Position numbers and translations under genes: made by a program. Positions 43,066-51,304 of a stretch of 64,000 nucleotides of DNA are shown here, piece after piece. The stretch is from Nocardia amikacinitolerans NBRC 108937. Its GTDB lineage: Bacteria > Actinomycetota > Actinomycetes > Mycobacteriales > Mycobacteriaceae. The notes beneath the pieces were generated by a model. That model made no database searches, was not told the DNA's origin, and was given only the letters and a program-made list of their open reading frames with translations. Within the stretch, counting starts at the first letter, position 1. Each line of letters starts with the position of its first letter. Location of the stretch: assembly GCF_001612615.1 (NCBI RefSeq), contig NZ_BDAU01000001.1, forward strand, positions 124,001 through 188,000. The letters are read 5' to 3'.

Positions 43066-43683
43066 GTGAAGCGGACCAGTTACCACCACGGCGCACTGCG
43101 TGATGAGCTGATCGCCGCATGCTTGCGCCTGATCGAAACCGAGGGCATCGCGGCGGTGAGCCTGCGCCGCGTGGCCAGAGAGGCGGGCGTCAGCACCGGC
43201 GCGCCGTACCATCACTTCGCCGACCGGGCCGCGCTGCTCGCGACCCTGTCCACCAAGGGTTTCGAGCTGCTCGCGGCCGAACTCACCGCCGCGCGGGCGG
43301 CCGCGACCGGCTCACCGCTGGACACCCTCGGCGCACTGACCGTCGCCTACGTCCGCTTCTCGCGAGAGCAGCCCGCCTACTTCCGCCTGATGTTCCGGCC
43401 CGAGCTCTCCCAACCGGAGAAGCACCCCGATGCCGTCGCCGCGGGCGACGCCGCGTTCGCGGTCCTGGCCGATGCCATCGGCGACTGCGTTGCGGCCGGT
43501 CTGCTGCCCGCCGACAAAGCCGACATCCTCGGCATCACCTGGTGGGGCATCGGCCACGGACTCGCCTCGCTGTGGCTGGACGGTCAGCTGGAGAAACGAA
43601 GCAGCCAACTCGGCACGACCGCTCCCGAACTGGTCGAAGAAGTACTGCGCACGGTGTCTTCGTTTCTCACGCCCGGGCCTTGA
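43066..43683 (+). CDS. TetR-family transcriptional regulator
   Basis: 205 residues. I choose GTG 43066 because a TACGCT -10 box (43054-43059) lies exactly six bases upstream, predicting a leaderless message; the ATG one codon earlier is possible. K-R-T-S-Y-H-H-G-A-L-R-D-E-L-I and V-A-R-E-A-G-V-S-T-G-A-P-Y-H-H-F form a classic TetR helix-turn-helix. The C-terminal domain has the Y-F-R-L-M-F-R-P-E-L pattern of the TetR_C_33-like group. It likely represses the divergent dehydrogenase and itself through the tandem operators. Confidence 0.9.
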   Translation: MKRTSYHHGALRDELIAACLRLIETEGIAAVSLRRVAREAGVSTGAPYHHFADRAALLATLSTKGFELLAAELTAARAAATGSPLDTLGALTVAYVRFSREQPAYFRLMFRPELSQPEKHPDAVAAGDAAFAVLADAIGDCVAAGLLPADKADILGITWWGIGHGLASLWLDGQLEKRSSQLGTTAPELVEEVLRTVSSFLTPGP

Positions 43684-43778
43684 CCCGGTTCGGCGCTTTC
43701 TGCCCTAGAGTGGGCGCCAGATGTTTGCTGTTCCGTCACTGCTCAACCCGAATACCGTGAGCCGAGAGGGATGACCGG

Positions 43779-44093
43779 ATGTCCGCACAGCAGCTCGACC
43801 CCGTCGTCCAAGAGTTCGTGGACGCGCTCAACGCCAACGACCTCGACCGCTTCCGCGCGGTGCTCACCGAGGACGCGACCATGTCCGACGACGGCGTGGA
43901 GCGCGATGTCGCGCAGTGGACCGACGCGGAGATCTTCGCGAGCAACGGCCGGATGCAGGTCGAATCGGTGACCGACGGCGGCGTGGAACTGCTCGCCGAC
44001 TACACGAATTCGCGCTGGGGATCGATGCGCACCGCGTGGCGGTTCATTGTGCGCGACGGCAAGATCAGCCGATTCGAGACCGGACAGGCCTGA
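43779..44093 (+). CDS. SnoaL/NTF2-like small protein
   Basis: 104 residues from ATG 43779, preceded by GAGAGGG. The sequence Q-E-F-V-D-A-L-N-A-N-D-L-D-R-F-R-A-V-L-T-E-D-A-T-M-S-D-D-G and the closing F-I-V-R-D-G-K-I-S-R-F-E-T-G are the standard opening and end of the NTF2-like cone fold. Members include polyketide cyclases, isomerases and non-enzymatic binders; nothing decides among them. It stands between the TetR gene and the phosphodiesterase-like gene. Confidence 0.85.
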   Translation: MSAQQLDPVVQEFVDALNANDLDRFRAVLTEDATMSDDGVERDVAQWTDAEIFASNGRMQVESVTDGGVELLADYTNSRWGSMRTAWRFIVRDGKISRFETGQA

Positions 44094-44133
44094 CCTCTTG
44101 CCGTGGCCGCGCCGATCTTGACATTCTGACCTC

Positions 44134-45276
44134 GTGTTCGACGCGCCGCCCTACGGCTCGGGTTCCCTGGCCGACCTGTTCCCCTCCGTCCTCGCCTGCC
44201 TCGGTGTGCCCGGCGAAATCGATCGGCTCGGCCTCGGCCTGTCCGCCCGCCGGATCTGCGTCCTACTGGTGGACGGACTCGGCGCGGAAGCGCTCGCCGC
44301 GCACCAGCGGGAGGCGCCGTTCCTGTCGAGTCTCGCGCCCGGCCAGCTGTCGGCGGGATTCCCGAGCACGACCGCGACCAGCCTGAGCTCGCTCGGCGTG
44401 GGGGTGCCGCCGGGTGAGCACGGCATCGTCGGATATCTGATGAACGTGCCCGGCTACGACCGGTTGGTCAACGCGCTGCGCTGGCGCCTGCACGGCGAGG
44501 GCCCGAAGGTGGACCTGCTTCGCGAACTCGTGCCGGAGCAGTTCCAGCCCGCCGCAACGGTATTCGAACGCGCCGCCCGCGCGGGGATCAGCGTCTCGCA
44601 GGTCGCTCCGATGTATCAGGCGGGCTCCGGACTGACCAGGGCCGTGCTGCGCGGCTGCGATTTCCGCCCGAGCCTGTCGTTCGGCGATCTGGTCGACGGC
44701 GTGTCCACCGCCTTGCGCGTGGGCGACCGCTCGCTGGTCTATGCCTATCACGGCGACCTGGACACCACCGGTCATGTGCGCGGTCCGTCCTCGGACGCGT
44801 GGCGGCTGGAACTCGCGCACGTCGACCGCCTTGCCGCCACGATCGCCGAACACCTGCCGCCGGACGCGGCACTGCTGGTGACCGCCGACCACGGCATGGT
44901 GGAGCTGACCGGAACGGTGGATTTCGACGCGGTCGAGGCCTTGCGCGCCGGTGTCGACCGGCTCGGCGGCGAACCGCGGGCCCGGCACGTCTACACCGTC
45001 GACGGCGCGGTGGACGATGTCGCGGCGGCGTGGCGGGAGACGCTCGGCGCCGATTTCGCGGTGCTGCCGCGCGCCGAGGTGATCGAACGCGGCTGGTTCG
45101 GGCCGACGGTGGAGTCGTCGGTGGTCGAGCGGATCGGCGATCTCGTCGTCGCGGCGCGCGGACCGCGCGGTGTCATCCGCACCGGCGCCGAACCGCTGCA
45201 ATCGGCGATGCTGGGCCACCACGGATCGCTGACCTCGGCCGAGCTGAACGTGCCGCTGCGCACCTGCCTCGCCTGA
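44134..45276 (+). CDS. Alkaline phosphatase-superfamily phosphodiesterase/pyrophosphatase
   Basis: 380 residues from GTG 44134. The metal and nucleophile motifs of nucleotide pyrophosphatase/phosphodiesterases are present: V-L-L-V-D-G-L-G near residue 45, F-P-S-T-T-A-T-S with the nucleophile Thr near 75, D-L-D-T-T-G-H near 208, T-A-D-H-G-M near 250 and G-H-H-G near 365. There is no signal peptide, so it is probably cytoplasmic, unlike many NPPs. It should hydrolyse phosphodiester or phosphomonoester bonds of a nucleotide-like substrate. Confidence 0.88.
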   Translation: MFDAPPYGSGSLADLFPSVLACLGVPGEIDRLGLGLSARRICVLLVDGLGAEALAAHQREAPFLSSLAPGQLSAGFPSTTATSLSSLGVGVPPGEHGIVGYLMNVPGYDRLVNALRWRLHGEGPKVDLLRELVPEQFQPAATVFERAARAGISVSQVAPMYQAGSGLTRAVLRGCDFRPSLSFGDLVDGVSTALRVGDRSLVYAYHGDLDTTGHVRGPSSDAWRLELAHVDRLAATIAEHLPPDAALLVTADHGMVELTGTVDFDAVEALRAGVDRLGGEPRARHVYTVDGAVDDVAAAWRETLGADFAVLPRAEVIERGWFGPTVESSVVERIGDLVVAARGPRGVIRTGAEPLQSAMLGHHGSLTSAELNVPLRTCLA

Positions 45277-45377
45277 TCGACACACCGGACCGCCTCGACA
45301 CACCCGAAGCAGGCCCGCTTACCCTCGATACCGATCGCGGCGGCCCATCCGCTCGACCAGGTGACCAGGAGGAGCAG

Positions 45378-45692
45378 ATGAACGCCACCGTGCGCAGGAC
45401 CGTCCTCGGCGCGGCGGCCGCCGCGCTGCTGCTGGCCGGATGCACCGACATCGAGCGCGCGCTCAACAAGGGCGGCGACACACCGTGCAGCGAGTACGTC
45501 AAGCAGGACGCCGACACCAAACGCATGACGATCACCAAGTTCGTCAAGCAGCAGACCGGCGATGATCGCGAACCCGCAGGCACCGCCGTCGACGCCACCA
45601 TCATCTCCGTCGACCTGCTCTGCGCAGGCCAGCGCAATGCGGAGACGCCCATCAAGAACGCCGACGTAGCGGGCATCTTCCTCAACAAGTGA
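45378..45692 (+). CDS. Small lipoprotein
   Basis: 104 residues from ATG 45378 with GGAGG five bases upstream. The lipobox is L-L-L-A-G-C near residue 22. The mature part contains two further cysteines (P-C-S-E-Y-V and L-L-C-A-G) that could form one disulphide and is mostly helical; it recalls the HdeA-like small exported proteins of mycobacteria, though this is uncertain. It follows the phosphodiesterase gene by 101 bases and converges on the YjbR-like gene. Confidence 0.78.
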   Translation: MNATVRRTVLGAAAAALLLAGCTDIERALNKGGDTPCSEYVKQDADTKRMTITKFVKQQTGDDREPAGTAVDATIISVDLLCAGQRNAETPIKNADVAGIFLNK

Positions 45693-45705
45693 GGTGCCAG
45701 GGCGT

Positions 45706-46134
45706 TCACCGCCCAACGGGCGGATGGGCGGCCAGCCAGTCGGTGGCGCGCTTGCGGGAGGCGCGGGAAAGCCAGGCGTCCTGGATGATCTCGGTGAGCT
45801 CGCCGACGGTGATCTCGTGCAGGCGGCAGGCGCGCACCAGCACCGAGGGGGGTCCGTCGAAGTGCGGTGTCGTGAAGAACGGCGAGTCCGGATCCTGTAC
45901 CAGCGCTTGCTTATCCGACTCCGAGGGCACCCAGATGACGATCACGTCCGGGTAGCGCTCGCCGGTCTGCGGGTCGAAGGCATCGGGCCGTGGATTGCGG
46001 AAAAACACGAACGACTTCCCGCCGACCTGGTAGATGGCGTTGCCGAGCGGGCCCGCCGCGTTGGTCACGTGCGGCATGCCGCGCGCGATGGTGTGGACGT
46101 CGGAGAGCCGGGCTGGTCGCTCGCGTTTCCCCAT
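45706..46134 (-). CDS. MmcQ/YjbR-family protein
   Basis: 142 residues from ATG 46134, six bases after a TACCCT -10 box (46141-46146), so likely leaderless. The YjbR fold pattern is visible: R-L-S-D-V-H-T-I-A-R-G-M-P-H-V-T, K-S-F-V-F-F-R-N-P-R-P-D, V-I-V-I-W-V-P-S-E-S-D-K, F-F-T-T-P-H-F-D-G-P-P-S-V-L-V. The family binds DNA in some bacteria, but its function in actinomycetes is unknown. Confidence 0.82.
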   Translation of the reverse strand: MGKRERPARLSDVHTIARGMPHVTNAAGPLGNAIYQVGGKSFVFFRNPRPDAFDPQTGERYPDVIVIWVPSESDKQALVQDPDSPFFTTPHFDGPPSVLVRACRLHEITVGELTEIIQDAWLSRASRKRATDWLAAHPPVGR

Positions 46135-46228
46135 GCCAAGAGGGTAATAAACGGCGTGTCGTCGCGTTGCGTCCGCCATGATGAGAGCACGAAGAGGCGA
46201 TTTCACTCGACGACAAGGGTTTTCCGCG

Positions 46229-47449
46229 GTGGCACCGTCGCGCACCCTCACCCGGCAGCGGGCAGAACTGGAGAAGGAGTGGACCCGGTGGGCATCGACC
46301 GCCGGTCCTCGCGCGCGCGTGCACCCCCAGTCCAGTGTCCTACGCAACGACGTGGCGCAGTCCTGGCAGCGTTCGCTGCACACCGTCGATCCTGCCCGCA
46401 CCGTCGCGCCGGGGCTCGACCGGATCGATGACCGATGGGCGGAATCCCCGCTGCGCGGACCGGTCACCGAACTGGCGGGCCACATGCGCGGCATCGCCGA
46501 GGACGCGAAATACCTGGCTGTGGTCAGCGACGCGGCGGGCACGATCCTGTGGTCCGGCGGTGACCGCAGGCTGCGCCGCCAGGCCGAGGACGTGAACTTC
46601 GCGCCGGGCGGCTGCTGGGACGAAAGCCATATGGGCACCAACGGGTTGTCCCTCGCTTTGCACGACGATCGTCCGGTCACCGTGTTCTCCGCCGAGCACT
46701 TGGTCGCCGCGCTGCACGGGTGGGTCTGCTACTCCGCGCCGATCCACGCGCCGGACGGCAAGCTGCTCGGCGTCCTGGATCTGTCCAGCGTCTGGAGCCG
46801 CTCGCATCCGATGGCGATGGCCTCGGTGCGTTCGCTGGTGACGGCCGTGGAAACGGTGCTGCGCACCAGCGCGCCGCCGCCCGCCGCGGGGGTCCGGCTC
46901 GAATGTCTCGGCACGGCAAGGCTGTTGCGCGACGGCAGGCCGGTGCCGCTGCCGCCGCGTCAGCTGGAGATCCTCGCGTTGCTCGCGCTGGAACCGGAGG
47001 GCTACACCCCCGAGCAGCTGCACGCGGCGGTCTACGGCGACCGTCCGGTCTCGACCAACACCCTGAAAGCCGATGTCTCGCACCTGCGCCGGGCCACCGG
47101 CGGTGAGATCGCCAATCGCCGCTACATGCTGACCGGCCCGCTGTCCTGCGACGCGGTCGACCTGCTCGCCGCGATCACCGCGGGCGACACCTCGAGCGCG
47201 GTCTGGCACTACCGTGGCCCGCTGCTTCCTGGTTCCGACACCCCCGGCGTCGTCGAATGGCGCGACTACCTCGATGTCGGCATTCGCACCGCGGTCCTGG
47301 CCAGCGACCGTCCCGAGCACGCGATCGCCTTCGGCGAGCGCGCGGCGGACGACATCGCCGTGCACGAACACGCGTTGCGGCTGTTGCCCGCCGACGACGT
47401 CCGCCGCGCGGTGGTCGCCGCCCGGCTGCACAACGCACTCCACGGCTGA
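46229..47449 (+). CDS. GAF-domain regulator with winged helix, next to ALDH
   Basis: About 406 residues from GTG 46229 (AAGGG upstream); ATG 46178 would add 17. The N-terminal part [20 protein letters not shown] resembles the start of AcoR-type activators. A GAF sensor domain follows ([11 protein letters not shown], then G-T-N-G-L and [15 protein letters not shown]). Instead of a sigma-54 AAA domain, the C-terminus is a winged helix ([11 protein letters not shown]...[13 protein letters not shown]). It reads in the same direction as the aldehyde dehydrogenase 100 bases on and is its likely aldehyde- or alcohol-responsive activator. Confidence 0.82.
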   Translation: MAPSRTLTRQRAELEKEWTRWASTAGPRARVHPQSSVLRNDVAQSWQRSLHTVDPARTVAPGLDRIDDRWAESPLRGPVTELAGHMRGIAEDAKYLAVVSDAAGTILWSGGDRRLRRQAEDVNFAPGGCWDESHMGTNGLSLALHDDRPVTVFSAEHLVAALHGWVCYSAPIHAPDGKLLGVLDLSSVWSRSHPMAMASVRSLVTAVETVLRTSAPPPAAGVRLECLGTARLLRDGRPVPLPPRQLEILALLALEPEGYTPEQLHAAVYGDRPVSTNTLKADVSHLRRATGGEIANRRYMLTGPLSCDAVDLLAAITAGDTSSAVWHYRGPLLPGSDTPGVVEWRDYLDVGIRTAVLASDRPEHAIAFGERAADDIAVHEHALRLLPADDVRRAVVAARLHNALHG

Positions 47450-47549
47450 CACCGCGCGCACGATCGAGACCGCGCGGTCACCAACCTCGCGCCAACCTTC
47501 GCCGTCCATAGTGGCCTCGTCGCTGGGTTTCGCGCGAGGAGTGATTGCG

Positions 47550-49067
47550 ATGATCTACGCCAAACCGGGTTCCGACGCCGCGATAGTCGGTTACGCCACC
47601 CGCTACGACAACTTCATCGACGGCGACTGGGCCGCCCCGATCGAAGGACGATACTTCGACAATCCCTCCCCCGTCGACGGCGAAACCTTCTGCTCGGTAG
47701 CCCGTTCCACCGCGGCCGACATCGATCTGGCATTGGAGTCCGCGCACCACGCCGCCGCGGCATGGGCGGCGACCTCGCCGACCGAGCGCTCGAACATCCT
47801 CCTGAAGATCGCCGAGCGCCTGGAGAACAGCCTCGAGCCGCTCGCGGTCGCCGAGACCTGGGACAACGGCAAACCGGTCCGCGAAACCCTCGCCGCCGAC
47901 CTGCCTTTGGCGGTGGACCACTTCCGCTACTTCGCGGGCGCCATCCGGGCCCAGGAGGGCAGCATCGCCCAGATCGACGCCGACACCGTCGCCTACCACT
48001 TCTACGAGCCGCTCGGCGTCGTCGGACAGATCATTCCGTGGAACTTCCCCATCCTGATGGCGGCGTGGAAGCTGGCTCCCGCGCTGGCCGCGGGCAACTG
48101 CGTGGTGCTCAAACCGGCCGAGCAGACGCCCGCCTCGATTCTGCTCGTGGTGGAGCTGATCGCGGATCTGCTGCCTCCGGGAGTTCTCAACGTGGTCAAT
48201 GGTTTCGGTGTGGAGGCGGGCAAGCCGCTGGCGTCGAGCCCGCGGGTGGCCAAGGTCGCGTTCACCGGAGAGACCACCACGGGGCGGCTGATCATGCAGT
48301 ACGCGAGCGAGAACATCATTCCGGTGACGCTGGAGTTGGGTGGCAAGAGTCCCAACATCTTCCTGCCCGATGTCATGGCCGCCGACGACGAATTCCTGGA
48401 CAAGGCCGTCGAGGGCTTCGTGATGTTCGCGCTCAACCAGGGCGAGGTGTGCACCTGCCCGTCGCGGGCGCTGATCCACTCCTCCATCTACGACGAGTTC
48501 CTGGCCCGCTGCCTGGAGCGGACCGCGGCCATCGAGGGCGGGAACCCGCTCGACGACACGACCATGATCGGCGCCCAGGCCAGCAACGACCAGTACGAGA
48601 AAATCCTGTCCTACATCGATATCGGCAGGCAGGAAGGCGCCCGCGTGCTCACCGGAGGTGAAGCGCGCAAGGTGGACGGACTACCCGGCGGGTACTACAT
48701 CCAGCCCACCGTGCTCGAGGGCGACAACACCATGCGCGTCTTCCAGGAGGAGATCTTCGGACCCGTTGTGGCGGTGACCCGTTTCGACACCGTCGACGAA
48801 GCGGTCCGGATCGCCAACGACACCCTCTACGGCCTCGGCGCGGGCGTGTGGACCAGGGACGGCGCCACCGCCTACCGGATGGGCCGGGCCATCAAAGCGG
48901 GCCGGGTGTGGACCAACTGCTACCACGCCTATCCCGCGCACGCCGCCTTCGGCGGATACAAGAAGTCCGGCATCGGCAGGGAAAACCACAAGATGATGCT
49001 GGACCACTACCAGCAGACCAAGAACCTGCTGGTGAGCTACTCCCCCACCAAGCTCGGATTCTTCTGA
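47550..49067 (+). CDS. Aldehyde dehydrogenase (acetaldehyde/ExaC-type)
   Basis: 505 residues from ATG 47550. Catalytic residues are in place: general base E262 in L-E-L-G-G-K-S-P-N and nucleophile C301 in G-E-V-C-T-C-P-S-R. The NAD-binding P-W-N-F-P and F-T-G-E-T-T-T-G-R motifs are also present. The C-T-C-P-S-R motif and the linked DUF779 gene mark the subgroup of ExaC/AldA-like acetaldehyde dehydrogenases also found as Rv0458-Rv0459 in M. tuberculosis. It oxidises aldehydes to acids with NAD. The stop overlaps the next start (TGATG). Confidence 0.92.
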   Translation: MIYAKPGSDAAIVGYATRYDNFIDGDWAAPIEGRYFDNPSPVDGETFCSVARSTAADIDLALESAHHAAAAWAATSPTERSNILLKIAERLENSLEPLAVAETWDNGKPVRETLAADLPLAVDHFRYFAGAIRAQEGSIAQIDADTVAYHFYEPLGVVGQIIPWNFPILMAAWKLAPALAAGNCVVLKPAEQTPASILLVVELIADLLPPGVLNVVNGFGVEAGKPLASSPRVAKVAFTGETTTGRLIMQYASENIIPVTLELGGKSPNIFLPDVMAADDEFLDKAVEGFVMFALNQGEVCTCPSRALIHSSIYDEFLARCLERTAAIEGGNPLDDTTMIGAQASNDQYEKILSYIDIGRQEGARVLTGGEARKVDGLPGGYYIQPTVLEGDNTMRVFQEEIFGPVVAVTRFDTVDEAVRIANDTLYGLGAGVWTRDGATAYRMGRAIKAGRVWTNCYHAYPAHAAFGGYKKSGIGRENHKMMLDHYQQTKNLLVSYSPTKLGFF

Positions 49068-49492
49068 TGCGGAATCGAATCACTCTGATGTCGAACCGGA
49101 TTCATCGCGTCGGCATGACCGACGCGGCGCAAGTCGTCTTGCGCCGGTTGATCGAACACCACGGGCCGGTGCTGTTCCACCAGTCCGGCGGATGCTGCGA
49201 CGGCAGCTCGCCCATGTGCTTCCCGGCCCGCGAGTTCCGGGTCGGCGCCGCCGACGTGCTGCTCGGACAGCTGCCCTGGCACACCGAGTTCTGGATGAGC
49301 GGCGATCAGTTCCAGCTGTGGAAACACACGCACCTGACGGTGGACGTGGTGCCGGGGCGCGGCTCGGGCTTCTCCCTCGAGTCGCCGGAGGGCGTGCGTT
49401 TCCTCATCCGATCCCGCCTGCTGACCGACGAGGAAGCGGCAGCACTGGCGGCCGGTCCGCCGCCGCGCACCGGAGCCGAACGGCTCACCTGA
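49067..49492 (+). CDS. DUF779 protein, ALDH partner
   Basis: 141 residues from ATG 49067, coupled to the dehydrogenase by TGATG; ATG 49088 is a second choice. Conserved family features: H-G-P-V-L-F-H-Q-S-G-G-C-C-D-G-S-S-P-M-C, giving a cysteine cluster (two adjacent and one further) that could bind a metal or form disulphides, then F-W-M-S-G-D-Q-F-Q-L-W-K-H-T-H. DUF779 genes regularly follow this type of aldehyde dehydrogenase across actinobacteria and proteobacteria. The biochemical task is not established; a maturation or accessory role is inferred from the fixed linkage. Confidence 0.85.
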   Translation: MRNRITLMSNRIHRVGMTDAAQVVLRRLIEHHGPVLFHQSGGCCDGSSPMCFPAREFRVGAADVLLGQLPWHTEFWMSGDQFQLWKHTHLTVDVVPGRGSGFSLESPEGVRFLIRSRLLTDEEAAALAAGPPPRTGAERLT

Positions 49493-49508
49493 GGCCCGGC
49501 GACGGGAC

Positions 49509-49545
49509 GCCTGGCCGGCTCGCCCGCAGACCGAGCCGGCCAGGC
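49509..49545. terminator. Bidirectional hairpin terminator
   Basis: Fourteen-base arms GCCTGGCCGGCTCG and their exact complement enclose CCCGCAGAC, between the convergent DUF779 gene and gabD2. There is no T-tract. Confidence 0.82.
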
Positions 49546-49552
49546 CCCGGGC

Positions 49553-51106
49553 TCAGCGACCGGGAAGGAGCCGCAGGCTGCGCGCGACGAGCATCAGGAA
49601 CCGCTGCCACAGGTCTTGCGAAAGGAACGGCGGCGGATCCAGATTCATGAACCGGGTGACAACGACCGTCTGCGGTTCGGTGAACTTCAGCAGGCCGTCC
49701 GCGCCGTGCCTGCGCCCGACGCCGGAGATACCCATGCCGCCCATCGGCGCGGCGGTGGTGCCCCACGCCGGTGCGTAGCCTTCGTCGACGCACACGGTGC
49801 CGGCGTGCAGTCGCTGCGCGATCTTCTCGCCCGCCGACTTGCTCTCCGCCCACACGCTGGCGTTGAGGCCGTACTCGGTGTCGTTGGCCAACCGGATGGC
49901 GTCCTCGACGGAATCGACAGGATAGATCGACACCAGCGGGCCGAAGGTCTCGTTGCGGCCGCACTCCATCTCGTCGGTGACGTCGGCGAGCACGGTCGGC
50001 TCGAAGAACAGCGGACCGAGGTCGGGGCGCGCCTTGCCGCCCGCGAGCACCGTGGCGCCCTTGGAGGTGGCGTCGGCGACGTGCTTGGTGACGGTCTCCA
50101 GCTGCGACTCCGAGATGAGGGAGCCGATGTCGGCCGAATTGTCGTAGGCGGCGCCTAGTTTCGCGGCACGCACCGCGGCGAGGAACTTCTCGGTGAACTC
50201 GTCCGCGACCGCCTTCTCGACGTAGAGCCGCTCGATCGAGATACACAGCTGGCCCGCGTTGGAGAAGCACGCCCGCACCGCGGCCTTGGCCGCCTTGGCC
50301 AGATCCGCGCCGCGGGTGACGATCATCGGGTTCTTGCCGCCCAGTTCGGCGGAGAATCCGATGAGCCTGCGCCCGCACTGTTCGGCGAGGGCACGGCCGG
50401 TGGCCGAGGAGCCGGTGAACATCAGGTAGTCGCAGTTGTCGACGATGGCGGTGCCGACCTCGGTGCCGGGACCGGGGACGACGGCGAGCAGGTCGCGCGG
50501 CAGTCCGGCCTGGTAGAGGAGTTCGGCGGCGGCCAGCGCGGAGTACGGCGTCTGGCTGTCGGGCTTGACCACCACCGCGTTGCCCGCGAGCAACGCGGGG
50601 ATGGAGTCGCCGATGGACAGCACCATCGGGTAGTTCCACGGCGCGATCACGCCGACGACGCCCTTGGGGTGGACATGCACCGCGGCGCGGTTCAGCACCG
50701 GGAACGCGCCGGGCACCTTGCGCGGCGCCAGCAGGCCGGGCGCGACCTTGGCGAAGTAGCGGGCCGCGAACATCATGCCCATGATCTCTTCCTGGGCCGC
50801 CCAGCGCGCCTTGCCTGTCTCGGCTTGGATGACGTCCATCAGGGCTTCGCGGTTCTCGATGAGCAGCGTGCGGAAGCGATCGAACACCGCAGAGCGCTCC
50901 GCGGCGGGGCGTGCGGCCCAACGCGCCTGCGCGGCCCTGGCCTTGGCGAATGCCGACGCCACATCCTCGGCGGTGCCGACCGGCACGGAGCCGAGCGGTT
51001 TGCCGGTGAACGTCTCGGCGATCGTCTTGCGCGAGCGAGCCTCGGGGCCGTCGATCGCGGCGAGCGCGCTCAGACGGTCGAAGACTCCGGCTTCCGGCGC
51101 TGGCAT
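49553..51106 (-). CDS. gabD2: Succinic semialdehyde dehydrogenase GabD2
   Basis: 517 residues from ATG 51106 with AGGAGG five bases upstream. The start M-P-A-P-E-A-G-V-F-D-R-L and E-T-F-T-G-K-P-L-G-S-V-P-V-G-T match mycobacterial GabD2 closely in pattern and length. Catalytic E254 (A-E-L-G-G-K-N-P) and C288 (G-Q-L-C-I-S-I-E) are present. It oxidises succinate semialdehyde to succinate with NADP, linking 4-aminobutyrate or the 2-oxoglutarate bypass to the TCA cycle. No gabT is nearby. A TACT-N4-AGTA dyad sits in its leader. Confidence 0.9.
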   Translation of the reverse strand: MPAPEAGVFDRLSALAAIDGPEARSRKTIAETFTGKPLGSVPVGTAEDVASAFAKARAAQARWAARPAAERSAVFDRFRTLLIENREALMDVIQAETGKARWAAQEEIMGMMFAARYFAKVAPGLLAPRKVPGAFPVLNRAAVHVHPKGVVGVIAPWNYPMVLSIGDSIPALLAGNAVVVKPDSQTPYSALAAAELLYQAGLPRDLLAVVPGPGTEVGTAIVDNCDYLMFTGSSATGRALAEQCGRRLIGFSAELGGKNPMIVTRGADLAKAAKAAVRACFSNAGQLCISIERLYVEKAVADEFTEKFLAAVRAAKLGAAYDNSADIGSLISESQLETVTKHVADATSKGATVLAGGKARPDLGPLFFEPTVLADVTDEMECGRNETFGPLVSIYPVDSVEDAIRLANDTEYGLNASVWAESKSAGEKIAQRLHAGTVCVDEGYAPAWGTTAAPMGGMGISGVGRRHGADGLLKFTEPQTVVVTRFMNLDPPPFLSQDLWQRFLMLVARSLRLLPGR

Positions 51107-51116
51107 CCTTGCCTCC

Positions 51117-51128
51117 TACTTGTGAGTA
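51117..51128 (-). promoter_or_regulatory. TACT-N4-AGTA dyad in the gabD2 leader
   Basis: TACTTGTGAGTA reads as a minimal TetR-type half-site pair, overlapping the gabD2 ribosome-binding region; a TAGATT -10 box lies a little upstream. It is a short motif that could occur by chance. Confidence 0.35.
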
Positions 51129-51304
51129 ACTTCGGGATACACACAATCTACGCTGTCGCGCCGCCCGAACACACGCGGTCGACAGACTCGGTCCCGAAAT
51201 CCGGCGCGGCAAGGCAGTCGTGGATCAGCTTTGTTTCGGGTTGTCAAATCGAGTCTCGTTCAGCGGGACCGGAATGACAGCGGTGTAGTTCGCTGAATTA
51301 CGTT

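Noticed and set aside
43680..43711. Promoter TTGACC ... TAGAGT before the SnoaL-like gene
   Set aside because: The spacer would be 20 bases and the -35 overlaps the end of the TetR gene; possible but too weak to list as a feature.
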